Positions 1 to 6,672 of a stretch of 13,945 nt of DNA are shown one piece after another. The notes under the pieces are model-generated. The model saw nothing but the letters and a program-made list of their open reading frames with translations, made no database searches and had not been told where the DNA came from. Source of the DNA: Bacilli bacterium (GTDB lineage Bacteria; Bacillota_I; Bacilli_A; RF39; UBA660); the NCBI GenBank assembly GCA_900772445.1, contig CAAHEL010000081.1:1-13945 (forward strand). Reading direction: 5' to 3'. The stretch's first letter is position 1, and the number at the start of each line of letters is the position of its first letter. Both the position numbers and the translations under genes were made by a program.

Positions 1-57
1 AGAGAGAAGTATTTATATTCTAAAGATGGGGAATTGTTAATAAGAATTCAGGAATAA
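1..57 (+). CDS. C-terminal end of an unidentified protein (partial)
   Basis: Frame 1 is open from the window edge to a TAA at 55-57 and encodes 18 residues, starting R-E-K-Y-L-Y and ending R-I-Q-E. The other two plus frames hit stops by about position 40. The stop lies two bases before a strong hairpin (59-91) that can serve as terminator for this strand too, as expected for a gene converging on ftsH. Too little protein is visible to name a family. Confidence 0.5.
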   Translation, partial: REKYLYSKDGELLIRIQE

Positions 58-58
58 A

Positions 59-91
59 AAAAACTAATAATTTTAGTCGTTATTAGTTTTT
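59..91. terminator. Bidirectional terminator between the partial gene and ftsH
   Basis: Perfect 12-bp stem: AAAAACTAATAA (59-70) pairs with TTATTAGTTTTT (80-91), with a 9-nt loop (71-79). Read on the minus strand the stem runs into a T tract (63-56); on the plus strand a T-rich run follows at 93-99. The ftsH stop codon (73-75) sits in the loop, so the last ftsH codons form part of the stem. Confidence 0.8.
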
Positions 92-1995
92 CTTTTTTTA
101 TTTTCTTTTTTATTATCTTTATCTTCAGATTTAATTTCTTCAGGTATTTCTTCATTATCTTCTTGTGGTAAATGTCCGTGTTCTACTAAATAATCGATTT
201 GTTCTTTTGTTATTGTTTCTTCTTCGATTAATGTGTCTGCGATTAGTTTTAGTAAGTCTTTATTTTCACTGATTATTTTCTTAGTTTTATCATAACAAGA
301 ATTAATGATATTTCTCATTTCTTCATCTATTTCGTGTGCTACTGTGTCAGAGATGTTTCTGTTTTTGTTATAGTCTCTACCTAAAAAAGTATTTTCTGAT
401 GGTTCTTCAAGCATCATTGGTCCTAGATTACTCATTCCGTATTCTGTAACCATACTTCTAGCAATTTTTGTTGCTTTCTTAAAGTCATCGTGTGCTCCAG
501 TTGTTATTTCTCCAAATGTTATTTCTTCGGCAACACGTCCTCCTAGTAATCCACAAATAGATTCTAGTAATTCGTTTTTAGTATAATTAAATGCTTCTTC
601 TTTTGGTGTCATCATGGTATAACCACCAGCGTGTCCTCTTGGTATTATTGTGATTTTTTGTACATCATTTGCACCATCTAGTTTTAATCCTAATACAGCG
701 TGTCCTGCTTCGTGGTAAGCAACTAATTTTTTTTCTTTATCGGTGTATTTTTTAGTTACTTTGGCAGGTCCCATAAGAACTCTATCTGTTGCTTCGTCGA
801 TTTCTGCCATAGTTATTTTCTTTTTATTTCTTCTTACTGCCAATAATGCTGCTTCGTTAAGAAGGTTTTCAAGATCTGCTCCAGAGAAACCTGGAGTTCT
901 TTTGGCAAGGTTTTCTAATGTTACTGTTTTATCTAATGTTTTATTTCTTGCGTGTACTTTTAATATTTCTATTCTTGCGCTTTTATCTGGTAATGCTACT
1001 GTAACTTGTCTGTCAAATCTTCCTGGTCTTAATAATGCTGGGTCTAATACGTCAGGTCTATTTGTAGCAGCGATAATAATTATTCCTTCGTTTGCTCCAA
1101 AACCATCCATTTCAGTAAGTAATTGGTTTAGTGTTTGTTCTCTTTCGTCGTGTCCTCCTCCTAAACCTGTTCCTCTTTGTCTACCAACGGCATCTATTTC
1201 ATCAATAAATATTAGACAAGGTGCATTCATTTTGGCTTGTTTAAACATATCTCTAACACGAGATGCTCCGATACCTACGAATAGTTCAACAAAGTCTGAA
1301 CCACTGATGTAGTAGAATGGAACGTTTGCTTCTCCAGCAACTGCTCTTGCTAATAATGTTTTACCTGTTCCTGGAGGACCAACTAGTAATACTCCTTTTG
1401 GAATTCTTGCACCCATATTTTGGAATCTTTTTGGATTTTTAAGGAAGTCAATTAATTCTTGTACTTCTTCTTTTTCTTCGGTTAATCCAGCAACGTCTTT
1501 GAATGTTGTTTTTTTATCATTTTCCATAAGTCTTGCTCTGCTTTTACCAAAGTCCATTGATTTATTTGAACCACCGATTTGTCTTGTGAAAATCCAGAAT
1601 GTTGCTCCGACTAACAATAAAATTGGTAATACTTCAATTGCTATTGTTAACCAAGATGATGACTCAGGGTCATTTTCAACTGTTAATTTGAATTCTTGAT
1701 TTTGTTCTTGTGATACTATTTGTTCTATCCAAGCATCTGATATTGGAACATAAAGTATGAATGATTCGTTATCATCATATGTGTTTAATCTTCCTGTTAT
1801 TTGATAAGTATTTGTTCTTGTTTTTGGTACTACCTTAATTTCTTCAACTTTACCATTTTCAATATTTTTTGTAAATTCGTCATAGGTAAGTTCGTTAATT
1901 TTGTTATTGCCATTTAAGAAAAATAGGCAGATAATTATAAAAGTTAATAAGAATACATAAGGTAATAATCCTTTTCTTAATGTTTTATTATTCAT
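73..1995 (-). CDS. ftsH: ATP-dependent zinc metalloprotease FtsH
   Basis: Membrane-anchored AAA+ protease of 640 aa that extracts and degrades membrane and unstable soluble proteins as a hexamer. Visible order: TM1 about 11-28; an extracytoplasmic domain about 30-113; TM2 about 115-137; Walker A GPPGTGKT at 206-213; pore-loop FVG at 239-241; Walker B IFIDEID at 262-268; second region of homology ATNRPD to GRFDRQ at 310-330; and the zinc site HEAGH at 428-432, with D504 as likely third ligand. The last ~25 residues are a charged Lys/Glu tail. The start is supported by an AAAGGAAAG Shine-Dalgarno that lies inside tilS. The gene begins 8 nt before the tilS stop, so the two are probably translationally coupled. 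Length and motifs are normal for the family and all catalytic residues are present. Confidence 0.98.
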   Translation of the reverse strand: MNNKTLRKGLLPYVFLLTFIIICLFFLNGNNKINELTYDEFTKNIENGKVEEIKVVPKTRTNTYQITGRLNTYDDNESFILYVPISDAWIEQIVSQEQNQEFKLTVENDPESSSWLTIAIEVLPILLLVGATFWIFTRQIGGSNKSMDFGKSRARLMENDKKTTFKDVAGLTEEKEEVQELIDFLKNPKRFQNMGARIPKGVLLVGPPGTGKTLLARAVAGEANVPFYYISGSDFVELFVGIGASRVRDMFKQAKMNAPCLIFIDEIDAVGRQRGTGLGGGHDEREQTLNQLLTEMDGFGANEGIIIIAATNRPDVLDPALLRPGRFDRQVTVALPDKSARIEILKVHARNKTLDKTVTLENLAKRTPGFSGADLENLLNEAALLAVRRNKKKITMAEIDEATDRVLMGPAKVTKKYTDKEKKLVAYHEAGHAVLGLKLDGANDVQKITIIPRGHAGGYTMMTPKEEAFNYTKNELLESICGLLGGRVAEEITFGEITTGAHDDFKKATKIARSMVTEYGMSNLGPMMLEEPSENTFLGRDYNKNRNISDTVAHEIDEEMRNIINSCYDKTKKIISENKDLLKLIADTLIEEETITKEQIDYLVEHGHLPQEDNEEIPEEIKSEDKDNKKENKKRKTNND

Positions 1996-3304
1996 TTATA
2001 TCTTTCCTTTCTTTATACTTTAGTATTATATCATACTTTTCGTTATTTTTAGTATTAAATTTGGATTTTTTTATGTTTGGTATCCATAATATATTGTCAT
2101 TTGCATCTACTAATAATGGATAGTTATTTCTAATTCTTGTTGGTATTTTCTTTTCTATAAAGATATCTTTTACTTTTTTCTTACCATTTAATCCTAATAC
2201 TTCAATATAATCTCCATTTTTTTTATTTCTTATATATAGTGGTAATTTTATGTTTTTAGAGTTTAGTTTACATATATCGTTACCATTTGTATTAGCATTA
2301 TTTATTTTTGTTATAATATGGTTATCTATAATTATTTCGTTATCTAATTTATATTTATAATTTTTTGTTTTGATGTTATCATTTGTAAAATTTAATTCAT
2401 TATATTCTTTTATTACTAATAAGTTATTGGGTAATTTTAGATTTAAATTTGGTTTATTATTATTAATTAATTTTATTATATTTTCTACTTGCTGTTCTTT
2501 AATAATATTTTCTTTATTGTTATATAAATTATTTAATATGGAATAGATAATATTTTTTTGCATAAATGGATGTAATTTTATAAATTTATTAATATTTAAT
2601 TTGTTGTCTTTATAGATAGATTTTATTTTTTTATCTGTTTCGTAATTTATATAATCATTATATTCTTGTAATATTTGTGAATATTTTATAAATTTTTTAT
2701 GTATATTTTTGTCTTCTTGTTTTAATAATGGTAAGATATTTAATCTAAATCTATTTCTTGTATAAAGGGTATTTTTATTTGTATTGTCTTCATAATATTT
2801 AATATTATTATCTTTGATATAGTTTAATATTTCTTCTTTGGTATAATCTAGTAATGGTCTTACTATATAGTAATTATTTATTTTAGAGATTTTTTTTATT
2901 CCTGCATAACCATTGATATTTGAACCTCTAGTTATTTTCATTAAAATTGTTTCGATTAAATCATCAGCGTGGTGTGCTAGTAATAAATAATGTGAATTAT
3001 ATTTTTTTAGTATTTCTTCATAAAATTTATATCTTATTTTTCTTGCTTCATTTTCAAAGTTATTTTCTTTATATGATTTAATAGTCATAGTTTCAAAGAT
3101 AATGTTATTTTTTTGACAATATTCCTTTAGATATTTTTCTTCTTCGATACTTTGTTTTCTTACATTGTGATTTATGTGAGCACAGATAATTTTATCTTTA
3201 TAATTTTTAATGCAATAGTGAAATAAGGCCATTGAATCTGATCCAGATGACACTCCAATAACAATTGGACCATTTACATTTAATTCTTTAAAATTAATAT
3301 TCAT
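1988..3304 (-). CDS. tilS: tRNA(Ile)-lysidine synthase TilS
   Basis: ATP-dependent enzyme that converts C34 of tRNA-Ile(CAU) to lysidine, so that it decodes AUA and is charged with Ile; essential in most bacteria and important in a genome this rich in ATA codons. Seen in the 438 aa: an N-terminal PP-loop at 19-24 (SSGSDS, a variant of SGGxDS), the N-type ATPase signature HHADDLIET at 111-119 followed by TRGS, an Asn/Lys/Ile-rich middle, and the TilS C-terminal domain from about 352 (LPLYIRNKKNGD, then a K-rich segment with IPTRIRNNYPLL). Start: TGAGGTGA (3311-3318) lies 6 nt before the ATG, and an extended -10 promoter lies just upstream. The stop overlaps the start of ftsH by 8 nt. In Bacillus an hprT gene lies between these two; it is absent here. 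Confidence 0.95.
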   Translation of the reverse strand: MNINFKELNVNGPIVIGVSSGSDSMALFHYCIKNYKDKIICAHINHNVRKQSIEEEKYLKEYCQKNNIIFETMTIKSYKENNFENEARKIRYKFYEEILKKYNSHYLLLAHHADDLIETILMKITRGSNINGYAGIKKISKINNYYIVRPLLDYTKEEILNYIKDNNIKYYEDNTNKNTLYTRNRFRLNILPLLKQEDKNIHKKFIKYSQILQEYNDYINYETDKKIKSIYKDNKLNINKFIKLHPFMQKNIIYSILNNLYNNKENIIKEQQVENIIKLINNNKPNLNLKLPNNLLVIKEYNELNFTNDNIKTKNYKYKLDNEIIIDNHIITKINNANTNGNDICKLNSKNIKLPLYIRNKKNGDYIEVLGLNGKKKVKDIFIEKKIPTRIRNNYPLLVDANDNILWIPNIKKSKFNTKNNEKYDIILKYKERKDINE

Positions 3305-3327
3305 TAATAATCACCTCACAAGCATAT

Positions 3328-3336
3328 ATTATAACA
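3328..3336 (-). promoter_or_regulatory. Extended -10 promoter of tilS-ftsH
   Basis: On the minus strand TGTTATAAT is a perfect extended -10 (TG-N-TATAAT) with the -10 hexamer at 3333-3328. No good -35 lies 17 nt upstream (TTTAAT at best). A short perfect dyad, ATAACA-AAA-TGTTAT (3331-3345), overlaps this element. Confidence 0.55.
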
Positions 3337-3448
3337 AAATGTTATTAATAATTAAATAGTTTTTGTTAATATTTTGATTATTGTTTTTTTACTTCTTGTA
3401 ATTTGATTATTTTATTATGGTTAAAGTCTTTATTTTTTGTTAAAAATT

Positions 3449-3457
3449 TGTTAAAAT
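3449..3457 (+). promoter_or_regulatory. Extended -10 promoter of parA-parB
   Basis: TGTTAAAAT: TG at 3449-3450 and hexamer TAAAAT at 3452-3457, followed by a short leader, a GGAGTAAAGGTGA Shine-Dalgarno region (3468-3480) and the parA ATG at 3488. There is no recognisable -35 at normal distance. Confidence 0.45.
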
Positions 3458-3487
3458 ATTATTTATAGGAGTAAAGGTGAATTAAAA

Positions 3488-4303
3488 ATGGGAAAAATTA
3501 TATCAGTAGTAAATCAAAAGGGTGGTGTTGGCAAGACAACGACTAGTATTAATTTATCTGCTTCTTTGGGAGTCCTTAAAAAAAAGGTTTTACTTGTTGA
3601 TTTAGATCCTCAAGGTAATGCTACAACTGGTGTAGGGGTTGACAAGGGAGATATAAATAGTAGTGTATATGAAGTATTGACTATGAAAAGTACAATTGAA
3701 GATTCAATTATTAAAACTAAGAGTAAAAATTTGGATTTGCTTCCTGCTTATTTGAATTTAGCAGGTATAGATATGGAACTTCTTGAATTGGAAAGAAAAT
3801 TCAAAGATGAAGGAAAGTATTTTAGTAGAGTTAATAGATTGAAGGAAGAATTATATAAGGTTAAGGATAATTATGATTTTATTCTTATTGATTGTCCTCC
3901 TTCAGTTGGTACTTTAACAACTAATGCTTTGGCTGCTTCAAATTCTGTACTTATTCCAGTACAATGTGAGTATTATTCGTTAGAAGGAATATATCAAATT
4001 ACTAACACTATAAGAATAGCAAAATTAACTGTAAATCCTGATTTGGAAGTTGAAGGTGTACTTTTAACTATGCTTACAGCAAATACGAATTTAGGATTAG
4101 AGGTTGTAGAAAATGTAAGAGGAGTTTTTAAAGAAAGAATATATGATACAATAATACCTAGATTAATTAGACTAGCAGAAGCACCATCACATGGTAAACC
4201 AATTATTGAATACGAACCTAGAAGTAGAGGTACTTTGGCATATCTTAACTTAGCAAAGGAGGTTATTGAAAGAAATGGAACAAAAGAAGAAAGCGTTGGG
4301 TAG
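3488..4303 (+). CDS. parA: Chromosome-partitioning ATPase ParA/Soj
   Basis: ParA-family ATPase of 271 aa that binds DNA as an ATP dimer and works with ParB in chromosome segregation and control of replication initiation. Motifs: deviant Walker A KGGVGKTT at 11-18, Walker A' DLDPQGN at 38-44, and Walker B FILIDCPPS at 131-139. There is no N-terminal helix-turn-helix extension, so it is the short Soj-like chromosomal type and not a plasmid ParA with autorepressor domain. A strong Shine-Dalgarno (AGGTGA) precedes the ATG by 7 nt. parB follows with an overlap, its Shine-Dalgarno (AAAGGAGG, 4255-4262) lying inside parA. The conserved chromosomal order parA-parB is kept. Confidence 0.96.
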   Translation: MGKIISVVNQKGGVGKTTTSINLSASLGVLKKKVLLVDLDPQGNATTGVGVDKGDINSSVYEVLTMKSTIEDSIIKTKSKNLDLLPAYLNLAGIDMELLELERKFKDEGKYFSRVNRLKEELYKVKDNYDFILIDCPPSVGTLTTNALAASNSVLIPVQCEYYSLEGIYQITNTIRIAKLTVNPDLEVEGVLLTMLTANTNLGLEVVENVRGVFKERIYDTIIPRLIRLAEAPSHGKPIIEYEPRSRGTLAYLNLAKEVIERNGTKEESVG

Positions 4304-5156
4304 AGGTCTTGAACAATTATTTGGTAGTGAAATGTTAGATTTTGATCAATTCGAATCTAATATAATGAAATCAACAGATGAGTCTGATATTAAGGAATTA
4401 CCAATTATAGATATTAGACCAAATCCGTATCAACCTAGAAAGACTTTTAATGAGGAATCTTTGAAGGAACTTTCAGATTCAATTAAAAATTATGGTGTAT
4501 TTCAACCTATTATTGTCAAGAAAAGTATAAAGGGTTATGATTTAATTGCGGGTGAAAGAAGACTTAGAGCATCAAAACTTGCTGGTCTCACTACAATTCC
4601 TGCGATAATTAAAGATTTTTCTGACGAACAAATGAGAGAAATTGCTCTTTTGGAAAATTTACAAAGAGAGAATTTAACTCCAATTGAACTTGCTTGGGCG
4701 TATAAGGGAATTATTGATAGTCTTCATATTAGACAAGAAGATTTAGCAGATAAGATTGGTAAGAGTAGAAGTCACGTTACTAATACTTTGGGATTACTTA
4801 GACTTCCTGAAGAAATACAAAATCAGATTTTAGATAATAAGATTTCTATGGGACACGCAAAGATACTTTCTAAGATTGAAGATGATTATAAGGTAAAGGA
4901 ATATGCTGATAAGATTGTTAATGAAAAAATTAGTGTTAGGGAACTTGAGGATTTAAGTAAAGAACAAGATATTAAAAAGATAGTTCCTATTAATAGAAAG
5001 GTTAAAACTAGTGATTATGATTATATTGAATCAGCACTTAGAGATTTACTTGATACGAAGGTATTAATTCGTGATAAAAAAATAGAAATATTTTTTGAAA
5101 ATGGTAATGACTTAGATAGGTTGTTAGAGGTAATGAATTTAAAAATTAATAAGTAA
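4275..5156 (+). CDS. parB: Chromosome-partitioning protein ParB/Spo0J
   Basis: ParB CTPase clamp that loads at parS and spreads on DNA, partner of ParA. From the ATG at 4275 it is 293 aa: a ParA-interacting LGRGLEQLF at 8-16; an N-terminal CTPase domain with NPYQPR (50-55) and GERR (93-96); ENLQRENL at 127-134; a helix-turn-helix around 152-172 (QEDLADKIGKSRSHVTN); and a C-terminal dimerisation region after about 245. Start choice: an in-frame TTG at 4266 lies only 3 nt after AAAGGAGG, while the ATG at 4275 is 12 nt away and gives the usual ParB N terminus (M followed by basic residues and LGRGL). It overlaps parA by 29 nt. No parS-like TGTTTCACGTGAAACA is visible in the window, so its loading site must be elsewhere. 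Confidence 0.93.
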   Translation: MEQKKKALGRGLEQLFGSEMLDFDQFESNIMKSTDESDIKELPIIDIRPNPYQPRKTFNEESLKELSDSIKNYGVFQPIIVKKSIKGYDLIAGERRLRASKLAGLTTIPAIIKDFSDEQMREIALLENLQRENLTPIELAWAYKGIIDSLHIRQEDLADKIGKSRSHVTNTLGLLRLPEEIQNQILDNKISMGHAKILSKIEDDYKVKEYADKIVNEKISVRELEDLSKEQDIKKIVPINRKVKTSDYDYIESALRDLLDTKVLIRDKKIEIFFENGNDLDRLLEVMNLKINK

Positions 5157-5178
5157 AAACTTGTGTTTAAGTTATAGG

Positions 5179-5235
5179 AAAACTTCTATTTTATGTTTAA
5201 TTATTTTAGTTAAACATTTAAGTAGAAGTTTTTAT
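5179..5235 (+). terminator. Rho-independent terminator after parB
   Basis: Two-tier hairpin. The outer stem is AAAACTTCTA (5179-5188) with TAGAAGTTTT (5223-5232); the inner stem is TGTTTAA (5194-5200) with TTAAACA (5210-5216), separated by small internal loops. A T-rich run follows. It starts about 22 nt after the parB stop and is the best terminator candidate for the parAB operon. Confidence 0.8.
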
Positions 5236-5239
5236 TTAT

Positions 5240-5400
5240 TGGTAAAAATGTTATATTTTTTCCTGATACGATTATGGAATGTAAAAGTTCTTATGTACTA
5301 AAACTAAGGTTTTGCCTATATATAGTGTTAAACTTGAATAGTACGACGAAGCAATGAGTGAAGAGTGAATTTTTGTCGGATATTGTAATATGGTTTTTAT
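5240..5400 (+). other. Gene-free stretch; possible small structured RNA
   Basis: Between the parB terminator and the csp promoter there is no credible ORF. An extended -10 (TGTTATATT, 5249-5257) could start a transcript near 5264. Downstream, GTACT (5295-5299) can pair with AGTAC (5340-5344), enclosing a tight hairpin AAAAC-TAAG-GTTTT (5300-5313); next to it CGAC (5344-5347) can pair with GTCG (5375-5378). The segment is also less AT-rich than other spacers here. I do not recognise 6S RNA, SRP RNA, RNase P RNA, tmRNA, a T-box or a riboswitch class. It could equally be a long csp leader or plain spacer. Confidence 0.25.
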
Positions 5401-5428
5401 TGTTTAAACAGTAAAATTGAGTTACAAT
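5400..5428 (+). promoter_or_regulatory. csp promoter
   Basis: TTGTTT (5400-5405) and TACAAT (5423-5428) are separated by exactly 17 nt, giving a likely start near 5435 and a leader of about 34 nt. The -10 lies inside the TTACAA-N5-TTGTAA dyad at 5422-5438, a position suited to repression. Confidence 0.55.
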
Positions 5429-5438
5429 AATGTTGTAA
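5422..5438. promoter_or_regulatory. 17-bp dyad at csp promoter (candidate operator)
   Basis: Perfect inverted repeat TTACAA-TAATG-TTGTAA over the -10 and likely transcription start of csp. An almost identical dyad (15 of 17 bases) lies at 11313-11329. The sequence matches no operator I can name with confidence. Confidence 0.4.
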
Positions 5439-5468
5439 GGAATTACTAGAATGTGAGGTGTTAGTACA

Positions 5469-5687
5469 ATGAGTGGTCAAGTTAAGTGGTTTAATAACGA
5501 AAAGGGATATGGATTTATTGATCATGCTGCTGGTGAAGATATTTTCGTCCATTATTCTGCGATTAAACAAGATGGTTACAAGACTTTATCTGAAGGTCAA
5601 TTAGTTGATTTTGATTTGATTGAAACTCCAAAAGGACTTCAAGCAGTTAATGTTACTGTTGTCTCTTCTGAAAAAGTAAAAAACTAG
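5469..5687 (+). CDS. csp: Cold-shock domain protein
   Basis: Single cold-shock domain protein of 72 aa, a five-stranded OB-fold that binds single-stranded RNA/DNA and is thought to keep mRNA unstructured. RNP1 is KGYGFI at 12-17 and RNP2 is DIFVHY at 24-29; VKWFNNEKGYGFI near the N terminus is typical. Length is slightly above the usual 65-70 aa, with a Lys-rich end (SSEKVKN). A GAGGTG Shine-Dalgarno (5455-5460) precedes the ATG. It is monocistronic, with its own promoter and a terminator that overlaps its stop codon. Which paralogue of the CspA/B/C/D group it represents cannot be told from sequence. Confidence 0.95.
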   Translation: MSGQVKWFNNEKGYGFIDHAAGEDIFVHYSAIKQDGYKTLSEGQLVDFDLIETPKGLQAVNVTVVSSEKVKN

Positions 5688-5702
5688 CAATGCTAGTTTT
5701 TT
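5678..5702. terminator. Shared convergent terminator of csp and the acyltransferase-like gene
   Basis: Perfect 11-bp stem AAAAAACTAGC (5678-5688) / GCTAGTTTTTT (5692-5702) with a 3-nt loop. It has a T run on both strands. The csp stop TAG (5685-5687) is in the left arm and the minus-strand stop (5693-5695) is in the right arm, so both proteins end in the same residues, K-N, by symmetry. Confidence 0.85.
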
Positions 5703-6544
5703 ACTATTTTTGTGTCCACGTTGTCTTCTAAAAGTTTTGGATTATTAAATATTTCTTCTAGTAACTTTATTGATTTTATAAAATAAAATCCATCAGCAAT
5801 TCTTTCGTCTAAATTTATTCCAAATTCACAGATATCTCTTATTTCAGGTTTTCCTTCTTTATTTATTATTTGTTCTTTGTGGATATCTCCGATTGTTACT
5901 ACTATTCCATTTGTTCCAAAATTTGTTAGGTTATGATATATTGCTTTACAGTCTATGCTTCCTAAATTAGATACTAATATTGTACTATAATATATATTGT
6001 CTTCGATAAAACTTTTTGGTAATAAGTCATATTTATCTAATTGCATAAAGAACCACATTAAGATATCTTTTAGGAATTTTGGTAGTTTTCCTACAAAGTC
6101 AATAGCACTATCTGTTGAACCATTAGAATTACTTCTTGTTTTATTAACCTTTTTAGTAATTTTTTCTCTTATTGTGTCTAGATTATCATTTTTATCAACA
6201 AATACTGTTGACATAAATTCTTTGCTATTATCGTTAAATTCTCCTTTTGCTACAAATGAAATGCTTACATTGTTTCGGTCATAAAATTTTTTGTTTACGA
6301 TAAATCTATTTAGTAGTGGTCTGTTATATACTATTTTACTAATTGCGGTAACAAATACGTGAAAATAAGTTAATCTAGTATCTGGATTATCTTTTTTCTT
6401 TTTTTCTACATATTTTATTAATTCTGTTACATCTAATTTGTAATTAATATATACATCTGAATCACATCTTTTTGGCTTGATATATGGTATTAATGAATGC
6501 ATTCCATCTAAATCTTTTACTTTTTTTCCATCTCTTCTATTCAT
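5693..6544 (-). CDS. Stand-alone 2-oxoacid dehydrogenase acyltransferase-like protein (CAT fold)
   Basis: Resembles the catalytic domain of dihydrolipoamide acyltransferase (E2)/chloramphenicol acetyltransferase, without lipoyl or E1/E3-binding domains and with no E1/E3 genes nearby. Evidence: an early MPYI-like stretch (SLIPYIKPKRCDS), RPLLNRF, and a C-terminal FGINLDERIADGF that aligns with the E2 active-site motif DHRxxDG. The catalytic His is Glu here (E247). As I recall, stand-alone homologues in Firmicutes read DERICDG at this point, so this looks like a subfamily trait and not a damaged gene; acyl-transfer by the classical mechanism is doubtful and the substrate is unknown. Start: an upstream in-frame ATG at 6574 lies inside the promoter, whereas GGAGGA (6557-6552) sits 8 nt before the ATG at 6544 (MNRRDGKK), giving 283 aa. 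Confidence 0.8.
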   Translation of the reverse strand: MNRRDGKKVKDLDGMHSLIPYIKPKRCDSDVYINYKLDVTELIKYVEKKKKDNPDTRLTYFHVFVTAISKIVYNRPLLNRFIVNKKFYDRNNVSISFVAKGEFNDNSKEFMSTVFVDKNDNLDTIREKITKKVNKTRSNSNGSTDSAIDFVGKLPKFLKDILMWFFMQLDKYDLLPKSFIEDNIYYSTILVSNLGSIDCKAIYHNLTNFGTNGIVVTIGDIHKEQIINKEGKPEIRDICEFGINLDERIADGFYFIKSIKLLEEIFNNPKLLEDNVDTKIVKN

Positions 6545-6564
6545 ATAGTTGTCCTCCAAAAATG

Positions 6565-6593
6565 ATTTTATCATATTATTATTTGATTAGCAA
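6565..6593 (-). promoter_or_regulatory. Promoter of the acyltransferase-like gene
   Basis: On the minus strand TTGCTA (6593-6588), 17 nt, TAAAAT (6570-6565), with an upstream TG that makes an extended -10 (TGATAAAAT). The transcript would start near 6558, at the edge of the Shine-Dalgarno, giving a very short leader and ruling out translation from 6574. Confidence 0.6.
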
Positions 6594-6621
6594 TTATAAT
6601 TAAGTAATTATTTAAAAATCA

Positions 6622-6650
6622 CAGTCAAAAAAATAGCATTCTCATAAAAT
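6622..6650 (+). promoter_or_regulatory. Possible promoter of the collagen-like gene
   Basis: TAAAAT at 6645-6650 is preceded at 17 nt by a poor -35, CAGTCA (6622-6627), and there is no TG extension. It is the best candidate in the 98-bp space before the ATG, but it is weak. Confidence 0.3.
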
Positions 6651-6672
6651 ACTTGTAAATTTGAGGTGAATT

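Noticed and set aside
743..1312. 189-codon open frame on the plus strand
   Set aside because: Antisense to the conserved AAA+ core of ftsH; no Shine-Dalgarno and a composition typical of a shadow frame.
1499..1699. 66-codon open frame on the plus strand
   Set aside because: Antisense to ftsH, with no start signal or recognisable protein features.
4266..4268. TTG as start of parB
   Set aside because: Only 3 nt from the Shine-Dalgarno; the ATG at 4275 gives the usual ParB N terminus.
5249..5302. 17-codon mini-ORF in the parB-csp spacer
   Set aside because: No Shine-Dalgarno, and its ATG falls inside a possible -10 element.
5878..5886. TGTGGATAT, resembling a DnaA box
   Set aside because: Single near-match inside a coding region with no cluster around it.
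5997..6284. 95-codon open frame on the plus strand
   Set aside because: Antisense to the acyltransferase-like gene, which has clear family motifs and its own promoter and Shine-Dalgarno.
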